Below, in pieces: positions 19,085-27,895 of a DNA stretch of 46,209 bases. The notes beneath the pieces are model-generated. The model worked only from the letters and a program-made list of their open reading frames with translations. It was not told the DNA's origin and did no database searches. Numbering within the stretch: the first letter of the stretch is position 1; each line of letters starts with the position of its first letter. The stretch lies in assembly GCA_002839805.1 (NCBI GenBank), contig PGYT01000031.1:1-46209 (forward strand), in the 5' to 3' direction. The stretch comes from Ignavibacteriae bacterium HGW-Ignavibacteriae-2 (lineage in GTDB: Bacteria > Bacteroidota > Ignavibacteria > Ignavibacteriales > Melioribacteraceae). The translations under genes and the position numbers were made by a program.

Positions 19085-19582
19085 TTATTTAATAGCCCAC
19101 TTATTAATTATATTATGATATTCTTGCCAGTCCTTCCATGTTTGGAATGCCCAATCACGAACTATTCCTTCGTGTTCAGTAAAGTTTTTAGTTTTAAATA
19201 CATCAACAATATTTAAGTAACTTTGTTTTTTAGGCGGCTCCAACCAATAAAATTGAGATTTATTTTTTAGTGAGCGGCGGACTATTTCTGTTACTTCTTC
19301 CGACGAAAATCCTTTTTCTATGCAGTAATACAATCCCAATAGATGAACAGCCATAGACTGTATTGTTAGGGGTGATTTATTGCCCGGATGTTGAACAGAA
19401 TATGTATCTACCGTTAATCTATGAATATCTGTACGATTATATTCCCCGTATTCGCGTTTCAATATTTTACAATAAATGTTCCAGCAGCCGGCCACCGCGC
19501 CAATGTATTTGTGAACGGGGCCGTTTACATTCAAAACCAAAGCCCCGCAGCCTTTACATTTAACAAATTGATTTGAAGACAT
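19085..19582 (-). CDS. DUF5946 family protein with N-terminal Cys pair
   Basis: About 165 aa. CKGCGALV gives a CxxC pair near the N-terminus; then GPVHKYIGAVAGCW, HRLTVDTYSVQHPG and SMAVHLLGLYYCIEKG, which together identify DUF5946. Conserved His and Cys residues suggest metal binding (inference). The start at 19582 is preferred because the family begins close to the CxxC; an in-frame ATG at 19651 would add 23 residues of atypical sequence and almost touch the aldo/keto reductase gene. The function is unknown. Confidence 0.85.
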   Translation of the reverse strand: MSSNQFVKCKGCGALVLNVNGPVHKYIGAVAGCWNIYCKILKREYGEYNRTDIHRLTVDTYSVQHPGNKSPLTIQSMAVHLLGLYYCIEKGFSSEEVTEIVRRSLKNKSQFYWLEPPKKQSYLNIVDVFKTKNFTEHEGIVRDWAFQTWKDWQEYHNIINKWAIK

Positions 19583-19659
19583 TTTAAATCCCACATCATA
19601 ATAAGATAATGTGTAGACGAATGGAAAATAAAAATGTTCTAATTTCAACAAGATATATT

Positions 19660-20568
19660 TTATGGTACCTCGTAACCTTTACTGGCGGTCCATACCTTAA
19701 ACCAATCTTCTCGGCTCAAAACAATTTCAGTTGCATATGCAGCGCCTTTTATCCTATCTATATTACCTGTTCCAATAACTGTTATTGGATTAGAAGGATG
19801 TCTGTTAACCCACGCCAGGGCTAATTGATCCATCGGAGCATTATTATATTTTGGTGAAATCTCAGCAAAAGTTTGGCGTACACGCTGGGCTGCTTCCGAT
19901 TCTTCATTGAATAACCTTCCTCCGGCAAGAGGAGACCAAATCATTGGCGAAACCTTCAACTGCTGCATATAATCGAACGTGCCATCCTCCATTGGGTCCA
20001 TATGCAATGCGGAAAATTCAACTTGATTGGTTACTAACGAAAAATCCAAACGGGATTGTAATAAAGCGAACTGCGCTGGCAAAAAATTGGATGTGCCGAA
20101 GTTTAATACTTTCCCTTCATTTTTTAGAATGTTAAAAGCCTCTGCAACCTCATCGGCATTCATAAGTGCGTCTACCCTATGAATAAGCAATACATCCAAA
20201 TAATCAGTTCCGAAGTTTTTTAATGAACGTTCAGCAGATTCAATTATATGGTCTTTTGAGGTGTCGTAGTAATGAAATTTATATTGAGGTCTTTGGGGGG
20301 AAGGATAAATAATTCCACATTTTGTAACTAGTTGAATCTGTTTACGTATATCCGCCGATGTTTTTAAAACATCGCCAAATAATTCCTCGCAAGTAAAGCC
20401 TCCATAAATATCGGCGTGATCGAAAGAGACGATGCCTAAATCTATTGATGATCGAATTATATTTTCAAGTTGAGATTTATTTACGTTCCATTTATTCAAA
20501 CGCCATAACCCCAAAACAATTTTTGATAACTCGGCTCCGTTAGGAGCTATCTCTATTTTATTTACCAT
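19660..20568 (-). CDS. Aldo/keto reductase (YdhF-like)
   Basis: 302 aa. The AKR tetrad is present: D50, Y55 (ADIYGG), K83 (TKCG) and H130 (LLIHR). The C-terminal NADPH-binding side shows VIGTGNIDRI. The sequence FHYYDTSKDHIIESAERSLK is typical of the YdhF subgroup of NADPH-dependent oxidoreductases. The physiological substrate is unknown. GGAAA before the ATG acts as ribosome site. The neighbouring genes downstream (DUF5946, DUF5996, esterase) point the same way but with gaps of 70-100 bases. Confidence 0.95.
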   Translation of the reverse strand: MVNKIEIAPNGAELSKIVLGLWRLNKWNVNKSQLENIIRSSIDLGIVSFDHADIYGGFTCEELFGDVLKTSADIRKQIQLVTKCGIIYPSPQRPQYKFHYYDTSKDHIIESAERSLKNFGTDYLDVLLIHRVDALMNADEVAEAFNILKNEGKVLNFGTSNFLPAQFALLQSRLDFSLVTNQVEFSALHMDPMEDGTFDYMQQLKVSPMIWSPLAGGRLFNEESEAAQRVRQTFAEISPKYNNAPMDQLALAWVNRHPSNPITVIGTGNIDRIKGAAYATEIVLSREDWFKVWTASKGYEVP

Positions 20569-20711
20569 GCTGTTTTCCTTAGTTTACAAAATTCGTATAA
20601 TGTTTTCCCCTGTCATTTTAAGACAAAAATTTTTTTAAAATAAACGGACAAAATTTATTAATATCTGATATTAGTCTATGTGATTTTGATCATCGAATTT
20701 GAGTGTTCAAT

Positions 20712-21200
20712 TTAAAATTTCGGAGGATTACTCCAATCTATCGGTCCATTTTCAAAACGCCACTCTAATCGAGGAAAGACAACCTTTTTCCAGGCTTTGT
20801 TGAAATATTCTAATGCTTTATCCCAATGTTGACCGTCGCCCCAACCTGTTTGGCAGAATTGAATTAAAGTTCGGCCGGTTCCTAATGAATGGAATTTTAA
20901 TGTAACCAAGGTTCTCTGCATTTGAATTTCCGGAAATGCGGGAGGGTTATTCCACGAAAAAGATATCATTTTGTCTTTTTCAAAAGCCATCACGCGCTGA
21001 TTTTCCGCCCCTCGTGATCCCGGCTCGGCATCCAAATCGAAAAGAATTTCAAACAAACCATCAATTTTTGGATCCACTGAGCATTTGGGCGCAAAAAAAG
21101 ATTCCAATCCTTCTTTTGTAACCCATGTGTTAAATACTTCGTTAACGTTAGCATTAACGCTAATTTCGTGATAAAGGTATTTCATGTTGATTACAGCCAT
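20712..21200 (-). CDS. SRPBCC / AHSA1-type START-like domain protein
   Basis: 162 aa. VNANVNEVFNTWVTKEGLESFFAP at the N-terminus and the pattern FSWNNPPAFPE ... LVTLKFHSLGTGRTLIQFCQTGWGDG are typical of the AHSA1 (activator of Hsp90 ATPase 1-like) branch of SRPBCC proteins, which bind hydrophobic ligands in a helix-grip cavity. The start at 21200 is set by AGAGGA at 21207-21212; the longer in-frame start at 21242 lacks this. The ligand is unknown. It is one of two AHSA1-type proteins in the window (the other at 27455). Confidence 0.9.
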   Translation of the reverse strand: MAVINMKYLYHEISVNANVNEVFNTWVTKEGLESFFAPKCSVDPKIDGLFEILFDLDAEPGSRGAENQRVMAFEKDKMISFSWNNPPAFPEIQMQRTLVTLKFHSLGTGRTLIQFCQTGWGDGQHWDKALEYFNKAWKKVVFPRLEWRFENGPIDWSNPPKF

Positions 21201-21206
21201 AATAAA

Positions 21207-21212
21207 TCCTCT
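21207..21212 (-). promoter_or_regulatory. Ribosome binding site deciding the AHSA1 start
   Basis: AGAGGA on the minus strand, 6 bases before the ATG at 21200. It excludes the longer frame that would begin at 21242. Confidence 0.7.
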
Positions 21213-21362
21213 ATGTATAAATGGATAATAAATTGAATACAATTAAGAGAATTATCTTCTAACTTAAACCTAACAATCGGCTCTGAAAAGATAAACTTCG
21301 ATCACTCTATAAAATCAATTTTTTTTACACAAAAACGTAAAACATATTAATTAACTATTTGC

Positions 21363-22097
21363 TCAATGAGATAATCCTGCTGCCCATGTCGGATTAAAAT
21401 CTATCAGATTTTTGTTCTTCAAATTTTCCGAAATAATCCAACGAATATCTTCATTGTCGATATTGGTCAATTTTTCAAATGATTCCCTAGCACCCGGGTA
21501 TGCAATTAATAGTTCACTCCAACATAAACTGAGAGTTCTCCTTAACGCCAGGAACATTTCATTAGCTGGGTGTTCTACCGCAGATAGCGATACCGATATT
21601 CTATATATTGTTGTTAATGCGGATGCAAAACTAAAAGTGTCCACAAAAAGTGATGGATCACAAATTGCATCTAGTAAAGCACATCTTTCGTATAAGTTAC
21701 CATCAGCCCAGGATGATGTCTTTTCTAATAAATACGTCATATTGTTTTGTCCAATTTGCTGCAATGCTTTAACGACCGCATCTCTTATAAGCCACCGCGG
21801 ATCAGAAGCAAACTTACGTAAACTATCAAAATAAATTTCTTTTCCATTAATTATTTGTTTGCCAAGGGCTAAAACACCGCAAAAACATAAAAATTCATTT
21901 GGATCATCAGAAGGGGCAATCACTTCTTCAAACTTTAGGAGAGCTAAAACAATTTTTTCATCCGCCACTTCAGAAATTGCATACGCAAGTTCAATATTCA
22001 ATTCTGGACCGGGGAAATTAGATTCATTTAGGATAAATGTCGCTAGATTTCTTTCGGACTTTAAAGCTTTAATATATTTTTCTTTTTTGGATGTCAT
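21363..22097 (-). CDS. HEAT-repeat-like protein of unknown function
   Basis: 244 aa, no signal peptide or membrane segment. The middle part (SDPRWLIRDAVVKALQQIGQ, about residues 91-110) is a classic HEAT-repeat helix pair, and the rest is helical with similar spacing. Such repeats mediate protein-protein contacts or, in the DNA-alkylation-repair branch, DNA binding; no catalytic residues of that branch can be pointed out. It stands 160 bases upstream of the AHSA1 gene on the same strand. Confidence 0.82.
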   Translation of the reverse strand: MTSKKEKYIKALKSERNLATFILNESNFPGPELNIELAYAISEVADEKIVLALLKFEEVIAPSDDPNEFLCFCGVLALGKQIINGKEIYFDSLRKFASDPRWLIRDAVVKALQQIGQNNMTYLLEKTSSWADGNLYERCALLDAICDPSLFVDTFSFASALTTIYRISVSLSAVEHPANEMFLALRRTLSLCWSELLIAYPGARESFEKLTNIDNEDIRWIISENLKNKNLIDFNPTWAAGLSH

Positions 22098-22512
22098 AAA
22101 AGTTGTGTTTAATAGAACAGAATAATATGAACAACTACCAAAATAGGCAAAAAATTATGAATATTGCATTGCCTCAAAAACAATTTTTAGTTACAAAACA
22201 AACCTAATATGAATAAAATGTTCTTTTGGAATTGGAATATTACCGAAAAATTTTCCAGTCACTTCATCTGTTATTATATGTTTAACTTAGATTGATCAAC
22301 CCTTCCATTTACCAATTTCTTTTAATAAAAACCTCTTAAAAACTTAAGTGTTATTTTAAATTATTTATAATTTTGGAAAACCTATGGTGGTTAGACTCAG
22401 AGAGAATACTACTTTGAATCAGTAAAACATAGTATAAAAAGTTGTTACTAAACACTATAAATCAGCACATAATTAAACCATTCCTAGATAAATTTTCGAC
22501 TGAATGAAATAA
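22098..22512. other. Intergenic stretch, possibly with a short coding remnant
   Basis: 415 bases without an intact gene. On the minus strand, about 22191-22290, one frame reads VKHIITDEVTGKFFGNI and ends in TAA, with two stops within the preceding 15 codons. It could be the tail of a lost gene or chance. Nothing else is visible. Confidence 0.3.
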
Positions 22513-23454
22513 TTATTTAACTGCAATTTCAAATACGCGCGAAATTCCTCCCTGAGGCGGTGGATTGAATACAGTTAATTTTAAGATATCCGTTTTCGTC
22601 AAGTTTATATCCACAAGTTTGGCACTCAAATTTTTACTATTTACAAATGTTGTGGGCAAATCTTTTCCGTTTGCGCGTACTATAGATTCTTTTATAAAAT
22701 CACAGCCTTCTATTTTTATTTCAGTGCCATCATCCCCTTTTCTTAATTCATGGGGTACTGTTTTTAAAATATCCGGCACTGGGTTTTTCACTTCAAGTTT
22801 GTTTTTTAATTGTTCCTCCTTTTTGCTTTGAAATACAACATCAAAAATGTCGCTAAGTTTGTACATAGCCTGCTTGGAAAACAGTCCAACAAGTCCCGAT
22901 AAGGCGATTAGTCCGTAAAATCCGTTCGGGTCTTTAATTCCGAAGTCGAAGCCCCAAAGGAAAATGAAAAAGAATAATAATGAAAGTAAACCCCCTACAA
23001 ACGGACGTGATATATACCAGATTATCCAATTCTCGTTAAAATCCTTATTTCCAACATATTCACCTAATGAAGCCAAGCCGTGCAAACAAGCTCCGAAAGC
23101 CCCAACAATTACAACCAATAAAATCATTTGGCCGCTTGAAACAGGTTCAACGGGTTGATTTTCGGATTTGGAATTTGGCTTCATGTTAAAGTCGAGTTGG
23201 GTCGATTCTGATGTTTGGATTGAATCGTTAATTTCTGATTCGTTTGATCTGACAATACCATTTGTTGGTGTATAGGTAGTGTCCCGGCCGGGATTAAATT
23301 TGTTTATTTGCGCATCTGAAGGCCAATTTGTGCTTAAAACCATTGAGAGCAATGCAACAATTGTAATAAAATAAGCGGTTAATATTCTTCTCCATTTGGT
23401 TCTAAGTATATCTTTTTCATTGCAGTTCGACGATTGATTGTTTTCGTTCGTCAT
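22513..23454 (-). CDS. Four-helix membrane protein with C-terminal IPT/TIG-like domain
   Basis: 313 aa. Four predicted membrane helices: about 21-44, 108-131, 142-172 and 175-195. The 45-107 loop is polar and low in complexity. The C-terminal part (about 225-313: NPVPDILKTVPHELRKGDDG, IKIEGCDFI, GISRVFEIAV) reads as an IPT/TIG immunoglobulin-like domain. By the positive-inside rule (KWRR before helix 1, KKEEQLKNK after helix 4) both termini should be cytoplasmic, which is unusual for IPT/TIG. The family is not recognised and no function is proposed. Its ATG lies 13 bases after the last stop of a decayed frame upstream. Confidence 0.85.
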   Translation of the reverse strand: MTNENNQSSNCNEKDILRTKWRRILTAYFITIVALLSMVLSTNWPSDAQINKFNPGRDTTYTPTNGIVRSNESEINDSIQTSESTQLDFNMKPNSKSENQPVEPVSSGQMILLVVIVGAFGACLHGLASLGEYVGNKDFNENWIIWYISRPFVGGLLSLLFFFIFLWGFDFGIKDPNGFYGLIALSGLVGLFSKQAMYKLSDIFDVVFQSKKEEQLKNKLEVKNPVPDILKTVPHELRKGDDGTEIKIEGCDFIKESIVRANGKDLPTTFVNSKNLSAKLVDINLTKTDILKLTVFNPPPQGGISRVFEIAVK

Positions 23455-23467
23455 TTTATTACTCCCG

Positions 23468-23754
23468 CTAAATTGTTACGGCGGACAACACTATTTTGCT
23501 CAAAACATTTAAAGCTGCGTTTATACCTTTTTGAAGTTCTATTATTGATAAAACGCCGGATTCGAGCAAATTGTTTTCGATTATAGCTTTACGCTGTCCG
23601 ACCAAAAAATTGAATTCTTGTGCGACTATTTCTCCATTAAATCTCTTTGAACATATTTTTTTAGTAATTCCTTCTCCACATCAAAGGCTTTCGATGAAAA
23701 TTTTATAAGAACAGTTGAATTCCCTTTAACTTCTTAGTTAAATTCGTTCAACAT
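23468..23754 (-). pseudogene. Decayed reading frame upstream of the IPT/TIG membrane protein gene
   Basis: Minus-strand translation gives coding-like text broken by stops and one frame change: from ATG 23754, MLNEFN, a stop, then EVKGNSTVLIKFSSKAF and DVEKELLKKYVQRDLMEK to a TAG; a second frame continues with EIVAQEFNFLVGQRK, LLESGVLSIIELQKGINAAL and ends at TAG 23468-23470. The two parts join naturally around 23630. No family is recognised. It could instead be chance open sequence, but the amphipathic composition looks coding. Confidence 0.35.
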
Positions 23755-24231
23755 CTGGGCAAGTATCTTAATCAGTTACAAACCCATTACTGTTGTCCTT
23801 CAATATTAATTACGAAGAATATTTTATGTTTCTCAAAACAAAGCCATGCTGCCAAATCGGAACTTCATTAAAATATTAATTGTTATAAATTGTTAGAAAA
23901 TCTTAGAATCATTGATTAGCGAAATATTTTTGTTTATGGATCCATCCGTCTTTCACATGAGAAAAATAATTTTTGCGAAAAGATAGACTTTAATAAATCA
24001 GAGAAATTTTCTGCATCAGAAACAGCAGTTGAATAACTGAAAATCGTAACCCTTGAGTATATATAAGGTATTGAGAAGAGTAGGTGAAAATATTCATTAA
24101 AACTTTATGCTGTCAAATTAAGAAAAAAATATTGTATAATCATCTGAAACCGAATGAAATTTTTTGAATTGAGATGTATCTAAGAAGAATTCGGAAAATT
24201 TGTATCTTTATCATTATTGAAAAAAATTATT
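23755..24231. other. Intergenic stretch before the M3 peptidase gene
   Basis: About 480 bases. Further short coding-like minus-strand pieces occur (for example VKDGWIHKQKYFANQ near 23950 and NEVPIWQHGFVLRNIKYSS near 23850), each closed by stops, which suggests that the decayed region extends further. The promoter of the M3 peptidase gene must lie at the right end; no clear TAnnTTTG box is seen. Confidence 0.35.
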
Positions 24232-24237
24232 AGAGGA
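24232..24237 (+). promoter_or_regulatory. Ribosome binding site deciding the M3 peptidase start
   Basis: AGAGGA, 6 bases before ATG 24244. It shows that the in-frame TTG at 24217 is not the start, since the site lies inside that longer frame. Confidence 0.75.
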
Positions 24238-24243
24238 TTTAAT

Positions 24244-26343
24244 ATGGTCAAAAAGATTTTAATGACAACAATTATAGGATTTCTGCTTATGTCTTTTACA
24301 ATGGAAGAAAAAAATCCGCTCCTGCAGGAATGGAATACACCGTTTGGCACACCCCCTTTCGATAAAATAAAACAAGAAAATTATTTGCCTGCCTTTAAAG
24401 CTGCAATAGAAAAACATACAGCAGAAGTGGAAGCGATTATCAAGAACGCTGAAAAGCCAACTTTCCAAAATACAATTGAAGAGTTAGAATACAGCGGTGA
24501 GTTACTTACCCGAGTCAGTCGTGTATTTGCTGCGATGAGTGAAGCTATGACCAACGATGAATTGCAGGATATTTCAAAAGAAGTTACACCAATGCTTTCC
24601 AAACATCAGGATGATATAAATTTAAATCCCGAATTGTTTAAAAGAGTTAAAACGGTTTACGAACAAAAAGATAATCTTAAATTAACTACCGAGCAATCTA
24701 GATTACTGGATGAATATTATAAAAGTTTTGTTCGTGGAGGAGCCAATTTAATAGATAAAGATAAAGAGGAGTTTCGGAAAATAAACGAAGAACTTTCTAT
24801 GCTGTCTTTGCAGTTCGGTGAAAATGTTTTAAAAGAAACAAATAAATATGAACTTGTACTGAGTACCGAAGAAGAGCTTGCCGGACTACCTGAAACTATA
24901 AAAGAAATGGGCGCTTCAGAAGCAGCCGAAAAAGGATATTCCGGAAAATGGGTATACACAATTCAACGACCAAGTATGTATCCTTTTCTAACTTACTCCA
25001 CCCGAAGGGATTTAAGAGAGAAACTCTACAAAGCATATATAAATAGAGGTGATAACGACGATTCTTTGGATAATAAAAAAATATTATCCAGAATCGCGTC
25101 ACTTCGTTTGAAAAAAGCAAATCTTTTAGGGTACACTACCCATGCAAATTATGTTTTGGATGATGAGATGGCTAAAACTCCCGAACAAGTTTATGACTTA
25201 TTGAATAAACTGTGGACTCCAGCTTTGGAAGTAGCAAAAAAAGAAAGAGCCGATATGCAGAAAATAATTGACAACGAAGGCGGAAACTTCAAATTACAAT
25301 CCTGGGACTGGTGGTATTATGCCGATAAAGTTAAAAAAGCCAAATATGACTTAGACGAAGAGGAGCTAAGACCATATTTTAAGGTAGAAAATGTTATTAA
25401 AGGAGTTTTCGGATTATCAACAAAACTTTGGGGAATAACATTCGAAGAAAGAAACGACATTCCAAAATATCACCCGGATGTAAAAACTTTTGAGGTGAAA
25501 GATAAAGACGGCAGTCATATTGCAATACTCTATACCGACTATTTTCCGAGGGATAGTAAACGCGGTGGCGCTTGGATGGATGTGTTTACAAAACAAAGTA
25601 AAAAAGACGGCAAATTTATCCACCCAATCGTTTATAATGTAGGAAACTTTGCAAAACCAACAGGTGATAAACCATCGCTTATAAGCGTTGATGATGTTAA
25701 CACTCTTTTCCACGAATTCGGTCACGCGCTGCACGGAATGTTATCCAACTGCACTTACGAATCACTTTCCGGTACGTCAACTCCAAGAGATTTTGTAGAA
25801 TTTCCTTCGCAGATAATGGAAAACTGGTGCATGAATCCTGTTGTTCTTAAAGAGTACGCGTTCCATTATATTACAGGTGAGCCGTTACCGGATGAACTGA
25901 TTCAAAAAATCAACAACTCCGGAAAATTTAATCAGGGATTTGCTACTGTTGAGTATCTTGCCGCATCTTTTCTGGATATGGACTGGCATACAATAACGGA
26001 TACAACGGAACAAAACGCAAGTGATTTCGAAAAGAATTCGCTTTCAAAAAGAGGTATGATTCCCGAAATAATTTCACGTTACAGAAGTACATACTTCAAT
26101 CATATTTTCAGTGGAGGTTATTCTTCGGGTTATTACAGCTATATATGGGCTGAAGTATTAGACGCCGACGCCTTCCGCGCTTTCGAAGAGACTGGCGATG
26201 TTTACAACCAGGATTTGGCAGGTAAATACAGAAAATATATACTTTCGGCCGGAGGCACTGAGGACGCTATGAAACTATATGAACAATTCAGAGGCAAAGC
26301 CCCGGAAATTGAACCTCTATTGGAGAAACGCGGTTTAAATTGA
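24244..26343 (+). CDS. M3 family zinc metallopeptidase (peptidyl-dipeptidase Dcp / oligopeptidase A type)
   Basis: 699 aa from ATG 24244. A signal peptide (MVKKILMTTIIGFLLMSFTM) suggests export to the periplasm. The zinc site HEFGHALH has H490, E491 and H494, with E519 (PRDFVEFPSQIMENW) as third ligand; both blocks are diagnostic of M3. GGYSSGYYSYIWAEVLDADAF near the C-terminus is the conserved substrate-side Gly/Tyr loop. The enzyme should cleave dipeptides or short oligopeptides from peptides; Dcp and OpdA are not separated by sequence inspection. It stands alone with its own terminator at 26375. Confidence 0.96.
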   Translation: MVKKILMTTIIGFLLMSFTMEEKNPLLQEWNTPFGTPPFDKIKQENYLPAFKAAIEKHTAEVEAIIKNAEKPTFQNTIEELEYSGELLTRVSRVFAAMSEAMTNDELQDISKEVTPMLSKHQDDINLNPELFKRVKTVYEQKDNLKLTTEQSRLLDEYYKSFVRGGANLIDKDKEEFRKINEELSMLSLQFGENVLKETNKYELVLSTEEELAGLPETIKEMGASEAAEKGYSGKWVYTIQRPSMYPFLTYSTRRDLREKLYKAYINRGDNDDSLDNKKILSRIASLRLKKANLLGYTTHANYVLDDEMAKTPEQVYDLLNKLWTPALEVAKKERADMQKIIDNEGGNFKLQSWDWWYYADKVKKAKYDLDEEELRPYFKVENVIKGVFGLSTKLWGITFEERNDIPKYHPDVKTFEVKDKDGSHIAILYTDYFPRDSKRGGAWMDVFTKQSKKDGKFIHPIVYNVGNFAKPTGDKPSLISVDDVNTLFHEFGHALHGMLSNCTYESLSGTSTPRDFVEFPSQIMENWCMNPVVLKEYAFHYITGEPLPDELIQKINNSGKFNQGFATVEYLAASFLDMDWHTITDTTEQNASDFEKNSLSKRGMIPEIISRYRSTYFNHIFSGGYSSGYYSYIWAEVLDADAFRAFEETGDVYNQDLAGKYRKYILSAGGTEDAMKLYEQFRGKAPEIEPLLEKRGLN

Positions 26344-26374
26344 TATTAAGTGCATTCTTTTTTTAATTATTGAG

Positions 26375-26405
26375 GGGCAGATTACCGATCTGCCCTATTT
26401 TTATA
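26375..26405 (+). terminator. Rho-independent terminator after the M3 peptidase gene
   Basis: GGGCAGAT (26375-26382), a 5-base loop, and ATCTGCCC (26388-26395), followed by TATTTTTATATTT. The 8-bp stem is perfect. The same stem occurs at 28427-28447. Confidence 0.9.
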
Positions 26406-26989
26406 TTTAATAAAAATATTTTAACTGCATCAAAGATTTGGTTGAATTCATTCATCGGAAATAATTGATAATAATTAATCCCATCAGTATCATTAATTCC
26501 TACCAACCGCTGGAATATATTTCATTATAAGAATAAATTAAAATATCGCCGATAATTTCGCCAGTCTCTTCTTTGGAAACATCCTATTATTTTCCCGTGC
26601 GAAAACACTAAGATTTAACACACTATATCACTAGCTGTTTTTAGGAGAATTGGAATTAATTATTAAAACCCATTCTCAGATAACATGATAAAATAAAAAT
26701 AAGAAATTGTGTCAATCATGGTAAAAACGTTAGACGTTTAACAAATATGGTATAAAATTATTTTAGTAAAAAAAATCTTCTTTATTCATCAAATATAAAA
26801 CACACCATATCCGATTTTTCTATTATATTTAATGTGGTACGTTCAAAAAATTCTTAAAAAGCAATTTTAAATAACAGATTAAAAAGGAAAGCTTAAGTGT
26901 TGTTTTATTACAGCCCCACAATCAACAGCTGTCTAATTCAATCATATCAATATAATTGAGCAAAGCTCATTAAGATGGGAGTAAGTAAC
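26406..26989. other. Intergenic stretch before the VOC-AHSA1-VOC operon
   Basis: About 580 AT-rich bases. A perfect TGAGC-AAA-GCTCA inverted repeat at 26957-26969 lies close upstream of the first VOC gene and could be an operator. On the minus strand at about 26510-26590 a 27-codon stretch reads like coding sequence (KEETGEIIGDILIYSYNEIY) but is closed by stops on both sides. Nothing else is recognisable. Confidence 0.35.
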
Positions 26990-27427
26990 ATGGCCAGAGT
27001 AAGCACTTACCTAAATTTCCTACGTAATACGGAAGAGGTTTTCAATTTTTATAAATCTGTTTTCGGCGGCGAATTCAGCGGCGGCGGAGTTGCGCGTTTC
27101 AAAGATATTCCGGAAATGGAAGGGCAACCGACATTTGCTGAGGAAGACAAAAATCTTATTATGCACATAGAATTGCCTATTCTCGGGGGGCATATACTTA
27201 TGGGCACAGACGCGCCGGAATCAATGGGCTTTAATGTGATTTTTGGAAATAATGTTCATATAAATATTGAGCCGGATACAAAAGCAGAAACTCTAAAACT
27301 ATTTAACGATTTATCTGCGGGAGGTAAAATCACTATGGAACTGCAGGATATGTTTTGGGGAGCTTACTTCGGAAGCTGCACTGATAAATATGGTGTTCAA
27401 TGGATGTTTAACTGTACTGAAAAGTAA
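26990..27427 (+). CDS. VOC family protein, PhnB-like
   Basis: 145 aa. VSTYLNFLRNTEEVFNFYKSVFGGEF and the C-terminal DMFWGAYFGSCTDKYGVQWMFNC are typical of the PhnB/3-demethylubiquinone-methyltransferase-like branch of the vicinal oxygen chelate superfamily. These are small dimeric proteins, mostly without a proved reaction. GGGAG at 26977-26981, 8 bases before ATG 26990, favours this start over the in-frame ATG 26975, which overlaps that site. It is the first gene of a three-gene operon. Confidence 0.93.
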   Translation: MARVSTYLNFLRNTEEVFNFYKSVFGGEFSGGGVARFKDIPEMEGQPTFAEEDKNLIMHIELPILGGHILMGTDAPESMGFNVIFGNNVHINIEPDTKAETLKLFNDLSAGGKITMELQDMFWGAYFGSCTDKYGVQWMFNCTEK

Positions 27428-27454
27428 ATATATAATGAGGAGATAAATAAAATA

Positions 27455-27880
27455 ATGGAACCGACAAATAAAATAATTATAACTGTACAGGCAATAATAA
27501 ATGCGCCTGTTGAAATTGTATGGAAGAACTGGACAACCCCCGAAGACGTTGTGAATTGGAACTACGCTTCAGAAGACTGGCATAGTACAAGAGCTGAAAA
27601 TGATTTAAGGGTCGGCGGTAAATTTAACTACAGAATGGAGGCTAAAGACGGAAGTATGGGATTTGATTTTGAAGGGGTGTATGATAATATAATTAACAAA
27701 CAACAAATAGATTATACTCTGGGTGATGGCAGAATTGTAAAAATCACTTTTTCCGACCGGGGCGATACTACGGAAGTAGTTGAATCGTTCGAAGCCGAGG
27801 AGATCAATTCTATAGAATTGCAGCGTGGCGGCTGGCAGGCAATTTTAAATAACTTTAAAAAATACGTGGAAATACATTAA
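27455..27880 (+). CDS. SRPBCC / AHSA1-type START-like domain protein
   Basis: 141 aa. VQAIINAPVEIVWKNWTTPEDVVNWNYASEDWHS, GGKFNYRMEAKDGSMGFDFEG and the last helix GGWQAILNNFKKYVE place it in the AHSA1 branch of SRPBCC. A GAGGAG site lies upstream. It sits 27 bases after the first VOC gene and 15 bases before the second one, so the three are co-transcribed. The recurring VOC plus AHSA1 pairing is common in soil bacteria; the ligand is unknown. Confidence 0.93.
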   Translation: MEPTNKIIITVQAIINAPVEIVWKNWTTPEDVVNWNYASEDWHSTRAENDLRVGGKFNYRMEAKDGSMGFDFEGVYDNIINKQQIDYTLGDGRIVKITFSDRGDTTEVVESFEAEEINSIELQRGGWQAILNNFKKYVEIH

Positions 27881-27895
27881 AAAAGGTATTATGAA

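Noticed and set aside
19583-19651. N-terminal extension of the DUF5946 protein
   Set aside because: The extra 23 residues do not fit the family, whose proteins start near the CxxC motif.
21412-21834. 140-codon plus-strand frame inside the HEAT-like gene
   Set aside because: Antisense shadow; the minus-strand product has a sensible HEAT repeat while this frame has no domain pattern.
24217-24243. TTG start upstream of the M3 peptidase
   Set aside because: The AGAGGA ribosome site lies within this extension and serves ATG 24244.
25417-25734. 105-codon minus-strand frame inside the M3 peptidase gene
   Set aside because: Antisense to a confidently assigned peptidase core including the HEFGH region.
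26510-26590. Coding-like minus-strand stretch in the gap after the M3 peptidase
   Set aside because: Closed by stops on both sides after 27 codons, with no neighbouring pieces that join to it.
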